Origin: Sandaracinobacteroides hominis
GTDB lineage: Bacteria; Pseudomonadota; Alphaproteobacteria; Sphingomonadales; Sphingomonadaceae
NCBI RefSeq assembly: GCF_016464365.1
Contig: NZ_JADCUC010000001.1
Location: forward strand, 124,001 to 188,000
DNA length: 64,000 bases
Direction of reading: 5' to 3'
The notes below the pieces were generated by a model. That model saw only the letters and a program-made list of their open reading frames with translations. It ran no database searches and was not told the origin of the DNA. Made by a program: the position numbers and the translations under genes. Numbering within the stretch: position 1 is the first letter of the stretch; each line of letters begins with the position of its first letter. Below, in pieces: positions 53,091-63,409 of this stretch.

Positions 53091-55100
53091 ATGCCTAAGG
53101 TAACCGTAGACGGGGTCGAGATTGAGGTGCCGGCTGGTGCCACGGTGATGCAGGCCTGCGAAGCGGCCGGCAAGGAAATCCCGCGTTTCTGCTATCATGA
53201 GCGGCTTTCGATTGCCGGCAATTGCCGCATGTGCCTGGTGCAGGTGTCTCCGGGGCCGCCGAAGCCCCAGGCTAGCTGTGCGCTGCCGGCTGCCGAGGGG
53301 CAGAATATCCTGACCGACAGCCCGATGGTGAAGAAGGCGCGCGAGGGGGTGATGGAGTTTCTCCTCATCAACCACCCGCTCGATTGCCCGATCTGCGATC
53401 AGGGCGGCGAGTGCGACCTGCAGGACCAGGCGATGGCCTATGGTCGGGGCAATTCGCGCTTTGAAGAGAACAAGCGCGCCGTCACCGAAAAACACATGGG
53501 GCCGCTGATCAAGACGGTGATGACGCGCTGCATCCAGTGCACGCGTTGTGTGCGTTTTGCCGAGGAAGTGGCCGGCGTCGAGGAAATAGGCGCACTGTAT
53601 CGCGGCGAGAACATGCAGATCACTTCCTATCTGGAGCAGGCAGTGACGTCCGAAATGTCGGGCAATGTCATCGACTTGTGCCCGGTGGGTGCGCTGACCG
53701 CGAAGCCGACGGCGTTCCATGCCCGGCCGTGGGAATTGAAGCGCACCGACAGCATCGATGTGATGGATGCGGTGGGCGCCAACATCACCGTGCACAGCCG
53801 TTCGGGAGCCGTCGTCCGCGTGACGCCGCGCCTGAATGAGGATGTGAACGAGGAGTGGATTTCCGACACCGCGCGCTTCGGCTGCGACGGCCTGCAGGAG
53901 CGGCGGCTGGATCGCCCGTGGGTGCGGGTGAATGGCGAGCTGAAGCCGGCGACCTGGGCGCAGGCCTTTGCGGCCGTGAAGGCGGCTGTTTCGGGCGTGG
54001 CCGGAGACAAGATTGCGGCGATTTCCGGCAATCTGTCGGCGGTCGAGGAACTGGTTGCAGCGAAGGACCTGCTGACCGGGCTTGGCGCGACGCGGCTGGA
54101 AAGCCGGACCGATGGCGCGGCCTATGCCGGGCCGGCGGCGCATTGGCGGTTCAACTCGACGCTGGCCGGGCTGGAAACAGCTGATCTGATCCTGCTGGTG
54201 GGCGCTGATCCGCGTCTGGATGCGCCGCTGGTGAACAGCCGTATCCGCAAGGCGGTGCGTCGGGGTGGGGCGACGGTGCTGCGCATCGGCGGTGGCAGTG
54301 ACCCCTCCTATCCGGTGACCGATCTGGGCGATGATCTGGGGCTGCTGGCGAAGCTGCCCAAGGATGTCGCCGGCAAGTTGAAGTCGGCGCAGCGCCCGGC
54401 GCTGATCGTGGGCAGCCGCAATGCCTCCGCCGACGTGCTGGCAGCCGCGCATGGCCTTGCCGACGTGCTGGTGAAGGACGGCTGGAACGGCTTCAATATC
54501 CTGCACGACAGCGCCGCCCGCGTGGGCGCGATGACGGTGGGTTGGGCAGGGGAGGGTGTAGACGCGCTCGCCGCTGCGGCGCCGTCGGTGCTGTTCCTGC
54601 TGGGCGTGGACGAGCTGGCTCTGGCGCCGTTTGGCGGGGCTACCAAGATCTACATCGGTTCCCATGGCGATCGCGGTGCGGCTGTCGCCGACATCATCCT
54701 GCCGGGCGCGGCCTGGGCCGAAAAGCCGGGCACCTGGGTCAATCTGGAAGGCCGGGTGCAGCGGTCGCTGCGGGCAACCTTCCCGCCGGGCGACGCGCGC
54801 GAGGACTGGACGATCTTCCGGGCGCTCGCCGATGTGCTGGGCATCACGCTGGGCTATGACAATCTGGACCAGCTGCGCACGCGCATTGCCGGCGAATGGC
54901 CGGAGCTGGGCCGCGAGGGGCTGGAGCCTGCGGTGTGGGAAGCGGCGACGCTGACGGGCAAGCCCGCCGGCGCAACGCGCGCCCGCGCGACCGACTTCTA
55001 CAGCTCGAACCCGATCCTGCGGGCCAGCCCGACGATGCGGACCTGCGTGGCGGAGATTCTGGAAGGCCGCGCGCCTGCCATTCTGGAGGCGGCTGAGTAA
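53091..55100 (+). CDS. nuoG: NADH-quinone oxidoreductase subunit G
   Basis: The 669-residue 75-kDa subunit carrying clusters N1b, N4 and N5. N1b cysteines: [21 protein letters not shown]5: [19 protein letters not shown]4: [10 protein letters not shown] and [11 protein letters not shown]. The rest is a molybdopterin-oxidoreductase-like fold that has lost its cofactor. The N7 site found in E. coli is not seen, as is usual for mitochondrial-type complex I. Confidence 0.96.
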   Translation: MPKVTVDGVEIEVPAGATVMQACEAAGKEIPRFCYHERLSIAGNCRMCLVQVSPGPPKPQASCALPAAEGQNILTDSPMVKKAREGVMEFLLINHPLDCPICDQGGECDLQDQAMAYGRGNSRFEENKRAVTEKHMGPLIKTVMTRCIQCTRCVRFAEEVAGVEEIGALYRGENMQITSYLEQAVTSEMSGNVIDLCPVGALTAKPTAFHARPWELKRTDSIDVMDAVGANITVHSRSGAVVRVTPRLNEDVNEEWISDTARFGCDGLQERRLDRPWVRVNGELKPATWAQAFAAVKAAVSGVAGDKIAAISGNLSAVEELVAAKDLLTGLGATRLESRTDGAAYAGPAAHWRFNSTLAGLETADLILLVGADPRLDAPLVNSRIRKAVRRGGATVLRIGGGSDPSYPVTDLGDDLGLLAKLPKDVAGKLKSAQRPALIVGSRNASADVLAAAHGLADVLVKDGWNGFNILHDSAARVGAMTVGWAGEGVDALAAAAPSVLFLLGVDELALAPFGGATKIYIGSHGDRGAAVADIILPGAAWAEKPGTWVNLEGRVQRSLRATFPPGDAREDWTIFRALADVLGITLGYDNLDQLRTRIAGEWPELGREGLEPAVWEAATLTGKPAGATRARATDFYSSNPILRASPTMRTCVAEILEGRAPAILEAAE

Positions 55101-55101
55101 T

Positions 55102-56172
55102 ATGGTCGAGTTTTTCCAGACGTATCTGGGCGCAGATTTTGGCTGGCTGGTCGCGCATGTGATCCTGATCCTGCTGATCGCCCTGCCGGTTATGCTGGTG
55201 ATGGCGATTTCCACGTGGATGGACCGCAAGGTTTGGGCTGCCATGCAGCTTCGCCGTGGTCCTAATGTGGTAGGGCCGGTGGGCTTTCTGCAACCCTTTG
55301 CCGACGGGCTGAAGCTGTTCCTGAAGGAAACCGTCGTGCCGTCGGGCGCGAACAAAGGTGTTTTCTTCATCGCGCCTATGATCACCTTCGTGCTGGCGCT
55401 GGTGGCCTGGGCGGTGATCCCGTTCGATGCCGGCTGGGTGCTGGCGGACATCAATGTCGGCCTGCTCTACCTGTTCGCGGTGTCGTCGATGGGCGTCTAT
55501 GGCATCATCATGTCGGGCTGGGCTTCCAACTCGAAGTATCCGTTCCTGGGCGGTCTGCGCTCTGCGGCGCAGATGGTGAGCTATGAAGTCTCCATCGGCT
55601 TCGTGATCGTGACGGTGGTGCTCTATGCCTCCAGCTTCAATCTGACCGATATCGTCGAGAGCCAGCGTGGCAACATCTTCGGGGTCGTCAACGGCAACAT
55701 CTTCAATCCGCTGCTGTTTCCGATGGCGATCGTGTTCCTGATCTCGGCGCTCGCGGAAACGAACCGGCCACCGTTCGACTTGCCCGAGGCCGAGGCCGAG
55801 CTGGTGGCCGGCTATCAGGTGGAATATTCCTCGATGACCTTCGCCCTGTTCTTCCTGGGCGAGTATATGAACGTCCTGTTGATGTGCGCGCTGGCAAGCA
55901 TCCTGTTCCTGGGGGGCTATCTGCCGCCCTTCAACTGGGAGCCGCTGTACATGGTGCCGGGCGTCATCTGGTTGTTCGCCAAGATCGTCTTCATGTTCTT
56001 CGTCTTCGCCTGGGTGAAGGCGACGGTGCCAAGGTATCGCTATGACCAGCTGATGCGGCTGGGCTGGAAGGTGTTCCTGCCGCTGACCCTGTTCTGGGTG
56101 GTGCTGGTTTCGGGCTGGTTGGTCTTCTCTGGGCATTATGGAGCCCCCATTCTTTCTGGAGGACTGTCATGA
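55102..56172 (+). CDS. nuoH: NADH-quinone oxidoreductase subunit H
   Basis: The 356-residue membrane subunit next to the quinone cavity, with eight predicted helices. Signatures are [20 protein letters not shown] and [20 protein letters not shown], plus [17 protein letters not shown]. Begins one base after nuoG. Confidence 0.97.
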   Translation: MVEFFQTYLGADFGWLVAHVILILLIALPVMLVMAISTWMDRKVWAAMQLRRGPNVVGPVGFLQPFADGLKLFLKETVVPSGANKGVFFIAPMITFVLALVAWAVIPFDAGWVLADINVGLLYLFAVSSMGVYGIIMSGWASNSKYPFLGGLRSAAQMVSYEVSIGFVIVTVVLYASSFNLTDIVESQRGNIFGVVNGNIFNPLLFPMAIVFLISALAETNRPPFDLPEAEAELVAGYQVEYSSMTFALFFLGEYMNVLLMCALASILFLGGYLPPFNWEPLYMVPGVIWLFAKIVFMFFVFAWVKATVPRYRYDQLMRLGWKVFLPLTLFWVVLVSGWLVFSGHYGAPILSGGLS

Positions 56173-56654
56173 GCGTAATGCAGGCCGCCAAGTCGCTGTT
56201 GCTGCTGGAATTTATCCGCGGCCATGCGCTGACGTTCAGCTATATGTTCCGCCCCAAGCGGACGGTGAACTACCCCTATGAGAAGAGCCCGCTCTCTCCG
56301 CGGTTCCGCGGCGAGCACGCGCTGCGGCGCTATCCCAACGGCGAAGAGCGCTGCATTGCGTGCAAGCTGTGCGAGGCCGTCTGCCCGGCGCAGGCGATCA
56401 CCATCGAGGCCGAGCCGCGCGCCGACGGCAGCCGTCGCACGACGCGCTATGACATCGACATGACGAAGTGCATCTATTGCGGACTGTGCCAGGAGGCCTG
56501 CCCGGTGGATGCCATCGTGGAAGGGCCGAATTTCGAGTTCGCGACGGAGACGCGCGAGGAGCTGCTGTACGACAAGGATCGGCTGCTGGCGAACGGGGAG
56601 CGCTGGGAGCGCGCCATCGCCGCCAACCTTGCCGCCGACGCCCCCTATCGCTAA
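56169..56654 (+). CDS. nuoI: NADH-quinone oxidoreductase subunit I
   Basis: The 161-residue subunit carrying clusters N6a and N6b. The two ferredoxin motifs are [16 protein letters not shown] and [16 protein letters not shown]. An N-terminal amphipathic helix ([20 protein letters not shown]) holds it to the membrane arm. It overlaps nuoH by four bases. Confidence 0.97.
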   Translation: MSVMQAAKSLLLLEFIRGHALTFSYMFRPKRTVNYPYEKSPLSPRFRGEHALRRYPNGEERCIACKLCEAVCPAQAITIEAEPRADGSRRTTRYDIDMTKCIYCGLCQEACPVDAIVEGPNFEFATETREELLYDKDRLLANGERWERAIAANLAADAPYR

Positions 56655-56701
56655 CGGCTGCGCAAACCCATGAAACTCCTCAATCAGGGCCGAATTTTCC
56701 G

Positions 56702-57334
56702 GTGATCCAGGCACTCATCTTCTATCTCTTCGCCTCGGTCGTCGTGGCCTCGGCGTTGATGGTGATTCTGGCGAGGAATCCCGTCCACAGCGTGCTGTGG
56801 CTTATCCTTGCCTTCTTCAACGCGGCCGGACTGTTCCTGGCGATCGGCGCCGAGTTCATCGCGATGATCCTGGTGATCGTCTATGTGGGCGCCGTTGCCG
56901 TGCTGTTCCTGTTCGTGGTGATGATGCTGGACATCGATTTCACGCGGATGCGGGCGGGCTTTTCGAAATATCTGCCGTTCGGACTGGCGCTGGGGCTGGT
57001 GCTGGCGGTCGAGCTGGCGATGGTGGGCGGCGCCTGGGTGTTTGGCGACCTGGCGCTGGATGCGCGCGCTGCGCCTGTGCCGGCAACGCAGCTGTCCAAT
57101 ACGCAGGCGCTGGGGACCATCCTCTATACGGACTATGTCTTCATCTTCCAGATGGCGGGGATGATCCTGCTGACGGCGATGATCGGCGCCATCGTGCTGA
57201 CGCTGCGGCGGCGGCCGGGCGTGAAGCGGCAGGACATCTCGAAGCAGAATGCGCGGACTCCGGCCTCTGCGGTGACGATCACGCGCCCTCAGCTTGGGGC
57301 GGGCGTCGATACGGACGCGGGAGTGCAGGGATGA
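56702..57334 (+). CDS. nuoJ: NADH-quinone oxidoreductase subunit J
   Basis: The 210-residue membrane subunit with five helices. Conserved: [40 protein letters not shown] and [15 protein letters not shown] 56702 is the only sensible start; the 47 bases after nuoI form the largest gap inside the operon and show only a weak AGGGCC site. The C-terminal tail is polar. Confidence 0.93.
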   Translation: MIQALIFYLFASVVVASALMVILARNPVHSVLWLILAFFNAAGLFLAIGAEFIAMILVIVYVGAVAVLFLFVVMMLDIDFTRMRAGFSKYLPFGLALGLVLAVELAMVGGAWVFGDLALDARAAPVPATQLSNTQALGTILYTDYVFIFQMAGMILLTAMIGAIVLTLRRRPGVKRQDISKQNARTPASAVTITRPQLGAGVDTDAGVQG

Positions 57335-57639
57335 GTATCGGCATCGGTCATTATCTGGTTGTGGGGGCGATCCTGTTCACGCTGGGCGTGCTGGGCATCC
57401 TGATCAACCGCAAAAACATCATCGTCATCCTGATGTCGGTGGAACTGATCCTGCTGGCGGTGAACATCAATTTCGTCGCTTTCTCGGTGTTCCTGGGGGA
57501 CATGGTGGGGCAGATCTTCGCGATGTTCGTGCTGACGGTCGCCGCCGGCGAGGCCGCGATCGGCCTTGCCATCCTTGTCGTCTATTTCCGGAACCGCGGG
57601 ACCATCGCTGTCGATGATGTCCGCCAGATGCGCGGCTGA
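57331..57639 (+). CDS. nuoK: NADH-quinone oxidoreductase subunit K
   Basis: The 102-residue, three-helix membrane subunit. It shows [40 protein letters not shown] with the conserved Glu for proton transfer, and [20 protein letters not shown] with the second conserved Glu. ATG overlaps the nuoJ stop. Confidence 0.96.
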   Translation: MSIGIGHYLVVGAILFTLGVLGILINRKNIIVILMSVELILLAVNINFVAFSVFLGDMVGQIFAMFVLTVAAGEAAIGLAILVVYFRNRGTIAVDDVRQMRG

Positions 57640-57640
57640 C

Positions 57641-59665
57641 ATGATCCAGATCCTTGTTTTTCTTCCCCTGATCGCCTTCCTGATTGCCGGTATCGGCAAT
57701 CGGATGATCGGCAATGTGGCGGCGAAGTCGGTGACGACGGGCGCGCTGTTCATTTCCTGTGCGCTCAGCTGGGTGACGTTCATAGGCCTCATCAACGGTG
57801 CGCCGGCGCAGGATGTGCTGGTGGCGCAATGGTTCACCAGCGGTGATCTGGCCGTAAACTGGTCGCTGAAGGTGGACATCCTGACCGGCGTGATGCTGGT
57901 CGTCATCACCTCGGTGTCGGCGCTCGTCCACCTGTATAGCTGGGGCTATATGGCGGAGGATCCGGACCAGCCGCGCTTCTTCGCCTATCTGTCGCTGTTC
58001 ACCTTTGCCATGCTGATGCTGGTGACTGCCGACAATCTGGTGCAGATGTTCTTCGGCTGGGAAGGCGTGGGTCTGGCGAGCTATCTGCTGATCGGCTTCT
58101 GGTACAAGAAGCCGAGCGCCTGGGCGGCCGCGATCAAGGCGTTCGTGGTGAACCGCGTGGGCGATTTCGGCTTCATGCTGGGCATCTTCGGGCTGTTCAT
58201 GCTGTTCGGCACGGTCGATCTCGATACCATCCTGAGCGCGGTGCCCACGGCGAAAGGGGCGACGTTCACCTTCCTCGGCCACTCGGTCGACGCCATCACC
58301 TGCCTCGCCCTGCTGCTGTTCGTCGGGGCCTGCGGGAAATCGGCGCAGGTGCCGCTGCACACCTGGTTGCCGGACGCGATGGAAGGCCCGACCCCGGTGT
58401 CGGCGTTGATCCATGCCGCGACCATGGTGACGGCGGGCGTGTTCCTGGTGTGCCGGATGTCGCCTTTGTTCGATGCGTCGGTTACGGCGTCTACGGTTGT
58501 CACCTATGTCGGTGCGCTGACGGCGATCTTTGCGGCGACGGTTGCGACGACGCAGCATGATATCAAGCGGGTGATCGCCTATTCCACCTGCTCGCAGCTG
58601 GGCTTCATGTTTTTTGCGGCGGGCACGGGGGCCTATGGGGCGGCGATGTTCCACCTCTTCACCCACGCCTTCTTCAAGGCGCTGCTGTTCCTCTGCGCCG
58701 GCTCGGTGATCCATGCGATGCACCACGAGCAGGACATGCGCTATTATGGTGGCCTCAGGAAAGTGATCCCTTGGACCTTCGCTGCGATGGTGATCGGTAC
58801 GATTGCGATCACCGGCGTGAACTACACCTCGGGCTATTTCTCGAAGGATGCCGTGCTGTTTGCGGCGTGGGAGCGCGGCACAGAAGCTTCGCGTGTGGCC
58901 TTCTCGGTGGGGATTTTCGCCTCTCTGCTGACGAGTTTCTACAGCTGGCGTCTGATCTTCAAGACCTTCTTCGGCAAGCCGCGCTGGTCGCAGTCCGAGC
59001 ATATCCAGCATGCGGTGCATGATGCGCATGGCCACGACGACCACCACGATCACGTGCATGCAGATCACGGGCATGACGATCATCACCATGCCGATCAGGC
59101 TGACGGCACGGCGGGCTATCACCCGCATGAAAGCCCCTGGCCGATGATGGTGCCGCTGGCGCTGCTGAGCTTCGGCGCATTGTTTGCCGGCGCCATCTTC
59201 AACGACATGTTCGTGGGCCATCATGGCTTCTGGAACGGGTCGCTGGTGCATGACGGCGAGTTCTACGCGGCGCTGCACCATGTGCCGGGTCTGGTGCATT
59301 GGTCGCCGACGCTGGCGATGCTGACCGGCCTGACGATCGCCTTCCTGGTCTATATCCGCAACCCGCAGGCGGCCGATGCCTTCAAGAAGCAGTTCCGGCA
59401 CCTGCACGCCTTCCTCTCGAACAAATGGTATTTCGACGAGATCTACAACTGGCTGTTCGTGAAGCCGGCGCTGTGGCTGGGCAACATCTTCTGGAAGCGC
59501 GGTGACCAGGGCCTGATCGACCGCTTCGGGCCCGACGGGTTGAGCGGATTGGTCGGTTCCGGTTCGGGGATTGCCCATCGGTTCCAGTCCGGCCTTGTCT
59601 ATTCCTATGCGCTGGTGATGCTTGCGGGCGTCGCTCTGTTTGCAACCTGGTTCATGGTGCGTTGA
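57641..59665 (+). CDS. nuoL: NADH-quinone oxidoreductase subunit L with a histidine-rich loop
   Basis: The 674-residue antiporter-like subunit at the far end of the membrane arm. Conserved parts: FFGWEGVGLASYLLIGFWYK, VGACGKSAQVPLHTWLPDAM, GPTPVSALIHAATMVTAGVF and STCSQLGFMFFAAGTGAYG. Between helices, at about residues 454-497, lies a loop with 16 His in 44 residues (for example HDAHGHDDHHDHVHADHGHD), absent from E. coli NuoL. The long lateral helix and final membrane anchor follow. ATG is one base after the nuoK stop. Confidence 0.96.
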   Translation: MIQILVFLPLIAFLIAGIGNRMIGNVAAKSVTTGALFISCALSWVTFIGLINGAPAQDVLVAQWFTSGDLAVNWSLKVDILTGVMLVVITSVSALVHLYSWGYMAEDPDQPRFFAYLSLFTFAMLMLVTADNLVQMFFGWEGVGLASYLLIGFWYKKPSAWAAAIKAFVVNRVGDFGFMLGIFGLFMLFGTVDLDTILSAVPTAKGATFTFLGHSVDAITCLALLLFVGACGKSAQVPLHTWLPDAMEGPTPVSALIHAATMVTAGVFLVCRMSPLFDASVTASTVVTYVGALTAIFAATVATTQHDIKRVIAYSTCSQLGFMFFAAGTGAYGAAMFHLFTHAFFKALLFLCAGSVIHAMHHEQDMRYYGGLRKVIPWTFAAMVIGTIAITGVNYTSGYFSKDAVLFAAWERGTEASRVAFSVGIFASLLTSFYSWRLIFKTFFGKPRWSQSEHIQHAVHDAHGHDDHHDHVHADHGHDDHHHADQADGTAGYHPHESPWPMMVPLALLSFGALFAGAIFNDMFVGHHGFWNGSLVHDGEFYAALHHVPGLVHWSPTLAMLTGLTIAFLVYIRNPQAADAFKKQFRHLHAFLSNKWYFDEIYNWLFVKPALWLGNIFWKRGDQGLIDRFGPDGLSGLVGSGSGIAHRFQSGLVYSYALVMLAGVALFATWFMVR

Positions 59666-61218
59666 TGCTGTCGGCAATGATCCTTCTGCCGCTGGCGCTG
59701 GCGCTTGCGGTTCTCTTCCTCCCGGGCGACGAGCAGGCTCAGGCGCGCATGGCGCGGCTGGTGGGCCTTGGCACCACGCTGGTCCTGTTTGCGATGGGAC
59801 TGGTGCTGTGGGCCGGGTTCGATAGCTCGACGGCAGCCTTCCAGTTTACCGAGCGGGCCGAGCTGTTTGGCGGGCTGTTCAGCTGGCATCTTGGGATCGA
59901 CGGCATCAGCCTGGTGCTGATCCTGCTGTCGGTGTTCCTGATGCCGCTCTGCATCCTCGCCGGTTGGGACAGCATCAAGACCCGCGTGCCAGAATATATC
60001 TGCGCCTTCCTGGTGATGGAGGCGCTGATGATCGGGGTGTTCGCCAGCCTCGACCTGTTCCTCTTCTACATCTTCTTCGAAGCCGGACTGATCCCGATGT
60101 ACCTGATCATCGGCGTGTGGGGCGGCAAGCGGCGGATCTACGCCAGTTACAAATTTTTCCTCTACACGTTGCTCGGCTCGGTGCTGATGCTGCTGGCGAT
60201 GCTGTGGATGGTCCGCGAGGCCGGTACCACCGATATTCCGGCGCTGATGGCGCATGATTTCCCGGTGCATGCGCAGACCTGGCTGTGGCTTGCCTTCTTC
60301 GCCAGCTTTGCCGTGAAGATGCCGATGTGGCCGGTGCACACCTGGCTGCCCGACGCGCACGTCGAGGCGCCGACGGCGGGTTCGATGATCCTGGCCGGCG
60401 TGCTGCTGAAGATGGGCGGCTATGGCTTCATCCGCTTCTCCATGCCGATGTTCCCGGAAGCTTCGGTACAACTGATGTGGCTGGTGTTTGCGCTGAGCAT
60501 GATCGCTGTGGTTGTCACCTCGCTGATCGCGCTGGTGCAGTCAGACATGAAAAAGCTGATCGCCTATTCGTCGGTTGCCCACATGGCCTTTGTCACCGGC
60601 GGCCTGTTTGCGCTGAACACGCAAGGGGTGGAGGGCGCGATGGTGGTGATGCTGTCGCACGGGGTGGTGTCAGCCGCGCTCTTCTTCTGCGTCGGCGTCA
60701 TCTATGACCGGTTGCACACGCGCGACATCGACCGTTACGGCGGCGTCACGACCAACATGCCACGCTATGCGGTGTTTTTCCTGCTGTTCACCATGGCCTC
60801 GATTGCGCTGCCCGGAACCTCCGGCTTTGTCGGCGAATTCCTGGCTCTGACGGGCATCTTCAAGGCCAACACCTGGGTCGCCTTCGTGATGGCGACGGGG
60901 GTGATCCTGGGTGCTGCCTATATGCTGTGGCTGTTTGCGCGGGTAATGTTCGGCGCGCAGAAGAATGCCGATGCCGCCGCCATGCCTGACCTCAGCGCCC
61001 GCGAATGGTCGATCATGGTGCCGCTGGCGCTGGTGGCGCTGTGGATGGGTGTCTATCCCAAGCCATTCCTGGAGCCGCTGAAGGCACCGGTGGAAAGCCT
61101 GATGGCACGGATGGCGCGGGCGAACGCGCCGCAGACGCAATTTACGCCCCTGCTGGCGAAGGCGGCAGTTGCTGCTGCGCCGGCCGTCGCGCACGAGACG
61201 ACAGGACATTCGGAATGA
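59665..61218 (+). CDS. nuoM: NADH-quinone oxidoreductase subunit M
   Basis: The 517-residue antiporter-like proton-pumping subunit. Conserved: FFYIFFEAGLIPMYLIIGVW-like FEAGLIPMYLIIGVWGG with the key Glu, KMPMWPVHTWLPDAHVEAPT with the key Lys, and IAYSSVAHMAFVTGGLF. ATG 59665 shares a base with the nuoL stop; a TTG three bases earlier is not needed. Confidence 0.97.
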   Translation: MLSAMILLPLALALAVLFLPGDEQAQARMARLVGLGTTLVLFAMGLVLWAGFDSSTAAFQFTERAELFGGLFSWHLGIDGISLVLILLSVFLMPLCILAGWDSIKTRVPEYICAFLVMEALMIGVFASLDLFLFYIFFEAGLIPMYLIIGVWGGKRRIYASYKFFLYTLLGSVLMLLAMLWMVREAGTTDIPALMAHDFPVHAQTWLWLAFFASFAVKMPMWPVHTWLPDAHVEAPTAGSMILAGVLLKMGGYGFIRFSMPMFPEASVQLMWLVFALSMIAVVVTSLIALVQSDMKKLIAYSSVAHMAFVTGGLFALNTQGVEGAMVVMLSHGVVSAALFFCVGVIYDRLHTRDIDRYGGVTTNMPRYAVFFLLFTMASIALPGTSGFVGEFLALTGIFKANTWVAFVMATGVILGAAYMLWLFARVMFGAQKNADAAAMPDLSAREWSIMVPLALVALWMGVYPKPFLEPLKAPVESLMARMARANAPQTQFTPLLAKAAVAAAPAVAHETTGHSE

Positions 61219-62672
61219 CGTTGCAACAGTCGCTCTCGATCGGCGCGCCCGAACTGGTGCTGGGCGCCGGCGCGCTGGTGCTGCTGTTGCTGGGCGTGTT
61301 CCGCGGCAATGATTCCGTGAAGGGGCTTAGCTGGGGCGCGGTCATCCTGTTCGTGCTGACGGCACTGACAATCGTCGATGATTCCCCGGTGCGCGAGCTG
61401 GCGTGGAACGACCTGTATGTGGCCGATGCGCTTTCCGCCTTCCTGAAAATCCTGCTGCTGGTGGGCGCCGTCGCTTCGGTGTTGATGGCGGTGCCGTGGC
61501 TGGAGCGGACGAACGTTTCGCGTTTTGAGTATCCGGTGCTGATCGTGCTTTCAACGCTGGGCATGTTCGTGATGGTATCGGCGAACAACCTGCTGGCGCT
61601 GTATGTCGGCCTCGAGCTCATGAGCCTGTCGGCCTATGTGCTGGCCTCGTTCCATCGCGACGACCAGAAGTCGACGGAAGCCGGCCTGAAATATTTCGTG
61701 CTCGGCGCCTTGTCGTCCGGCCTGCTGCTCTATGGCATCAGCCTCATCTACGGCTTTGTCGGGTCCACCGATTTCACGCAGATCGCGTCCGGGCTTTCCG
61801 CCGGCGGCGAGCGTAACATGGGCGCGCTGTTCGGGCTGGTGTTCGTGCTGGCGGGCCTCGCGTTCAAGGTGTCCGCCGTGCCGTTCCACATGTGGACGCC
61901 GGATGTCTATGAAGGGGCGCCAACGCCGGTCGCAGCCTTCTTTGCCTCTGCGCCAAAGGTGGCCGCCATGGGGCTGTTCCTGCGCGTGGCGCTGGACGCC
62001 TTCTCCGGCATGGTGGGCGATTGGCGGCAGATCGTGATCGTGATGTCGATCCTGTCGATGTATCTGGGCGCGCTCGGCGCCATCGCGCAGACCAATGTGA
62101 AGCGGCTGCTCGCCTATTCCTCGATCAACAATGTCGGCTTCATGCTGATCGGGCTCGCCGCAGCCACGGCGGACGGCGCTTCCGCCGTGCTGCTCTATCT
62201 TGCCATCTATCTGGTGATGACCCTGGGCGCCTTCCTGTGCGTGCTGATGCTGACCGATGTCGATGGTCGCCCGGTGGAAACGCTGGACGATCTGGCCGGG
62301 CTGGCGCGTTCGCGCCCCTGGCTGGCGACGGCGCTTTCGATCTTCATGCTTTCTCTGGCAGGCCTGCCGCCGCTGTTCGGCTTCATGGCAAAGCTGGCGG
62401 TGTTCAACGCGGCGGTGGACGCAAACCTGTGGCTGCTGGCGGTTTTGGGCGTGCTCGCTTCGGTGGTGGCGGCCTATTACTATCTGCGCGTCGTGAAGGT
62501 CCTGTTCTTCGACCAGCCGGCCGGCGTGGTGGTGGGCGCGTCCGGAGAGGGAACGCTGGTAATCAACAAGGGCATGATGCTGCTGGCGGCCCTATTCTGC
62601 TCGCCGGCGGGCTATCTGCTGCTGGGGCCGCTGCTCAGCGCCACGCGCGCTGCAGCCAGCAGCTTGTTCTGA
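61215..62672 (+). CDS. nuoN: NADH-quinone oxidoreductase subunit N
   Basis: The 485-residue last antiporter-like subunit. Conserved: NNLLALYVGLELMSLSAYVL with the key Glu, KYFVLGALSSGLLLYGISLI, FKVSAVPFHMWTPDVYEGAP with the key Lys, and LLAYSSINNVGFMLIGLA. It overlaps nuoM by four bases. The biotin ligase frame begins at its stop codon. Confidence 0.97.
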   Translation: MTLQQSLSIGAPELVLGAGALVLLLLGVFRGNDSVKGLSWGAVILFVLTALTIVDDSPVRELAWNDLYVADALSAFLKILLLVGAVASVLMAVPWLERTNVSRFEYPVLIVLSTLGMFVMVSANNLLALYVGLELMSLSAYVLASFHRDDQKSTEAGLKYFVLGALSSGLLLYGISLIYGFVGSTDFTQIASGLSAGGERNMGALFGLVFVLAGLAFKVSAVPFHMWTPDVYEGAPTPVAAFFASAPKVAAMGLFLRVALDAFSGMVGDWRQIVIVMSILSMYLGALGAIAQTNVKRLLAYSSINNVGFMLIGLAAATADGASAVLLYLAIYLVMTLGAFLCVLMLTDVDGRPVETLDDLAGLARSRPWLATALSIFMLSLAGLPPLFGFMAKLAVFNAAVDANLWLLAVLGVLASVVAAYYYLRVVKVLFFDQPAGVVVGASGEGTLVINKGMMLLAALFCSPAGYLLLGPLLSATRAAASSLF

Positions 62673-63409
62673 TTCTTCACCTCGAAGAAGTCGGGTCGAC
62701 CAACGACTGGCTGCGCGAAAACGCCAGCCAGTTTGGTGACGGCCAGTGGGTGCGCGCGGATCGGCAGACCAGCGGGCGGGGGCGCGTCGGCCGGCAATGG
62801 CAGATGCCGCAGGGCAATCTGGCCGCGAGCTGCTTGATCCGGCCACAACCGGGCGAGGGCTGGGCGGCGGAACTTGGTTTTGTTGCGGCTTTGGCCTTGC
62901 ACGATGTGGTAGCCGGATTTGTGGAAACCAGCCGTCTGCAGCTGAAATGGCCGAACGACCTGCTGCTGGATGAAGCCAAACTGTCGGGCATCCTGCTGGA
63001 GCGCGAGGCCGACGTGATCATCCTGGGGATCGGCGTAAACCTGGCGGTGGCGCCTGTGCTTCCGGATCGTCGGACGATTGCGTTGGCCGAAGTCGGCATC
63101 GAGATTTCGGCCCCGGGTTTTGCGAACCTGCTGGCCGAGGCCTTTGGGCGCCGCCGCGAGATGTGGCGCAAGCACAGCTTCCATCCGATCCGTTCGGATT
63201 GGCTGGAGCGGGCGCACCCGTTCGGCACCCGGCTGCTGGTGACCAGCGGCGAGGGAAAGATCGCCGGCAGCTTTGCCGGGCTGGATACCGACGGCGCGCT
63301 TCTGCTGGACGGCGACGATGGAAAGGCCCATCGCATCCACGCGGGTGATGTTTGGCAGCCGGGGCCTGCGACCGGAGCGGAGCCCGTCGGGGGAAAGGAA
63401 AAAGGCTGA
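62669..63409 (+). CDS. birA: Biotin--[acetyl-CoA carboxylase] ligase, with a non-canonical start codon
   Basis: Attaches biotin to the carboxyl carrier protein. The 246-residue protein lacks the N-terminal DNA-binding domain of E. coli BirA. It begins LILHLEEVGSTNDWL, with the biotin loop SGRGRVGRQWQMPQGNLAAS, KWPNDLLLDEAKLSGIL and ILGIGVNLAV. Homologues start within a few residues of this point, but the frame offers only CTG (62669) or ATT (62672); no ATG, GTG or TTG is available nearby upstream or before the STN motif. ATT would give TGATT at the nuoN stop, a coupling like the TGATG junctions elsewhere here. The end overlaps coaX. Confidence 0.9.
   Translation: MILHLEEVGSTNDWLRENASQFGDGQWVRADRQTSGRGRVGRQWQMPQGNLAASCLIRPQPGEGWAAELGFVAALALHDVVAGFVETSRLQLKWPNDLLLDEAKLSGILLEREADVIILGIGVNLAVAPVLPDRRTIALAEVGIEISAPGFANLLAEAFGRRREMWRKHSFHPIRSDWLERAHPFGTRLLVTSGEGKIAGSFAGLDTDGALLLDGDDGKAHRIHAGDVWQPGPATGAEPVGGKEKG

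Noticed and set aside
52329-55454. A 1041-codon minus-strand open frame opposite nuoF and nuoG
   Set aside because: It is antisense to highly conserved complex I genes and rich in His and Arg from codon mirror effects.
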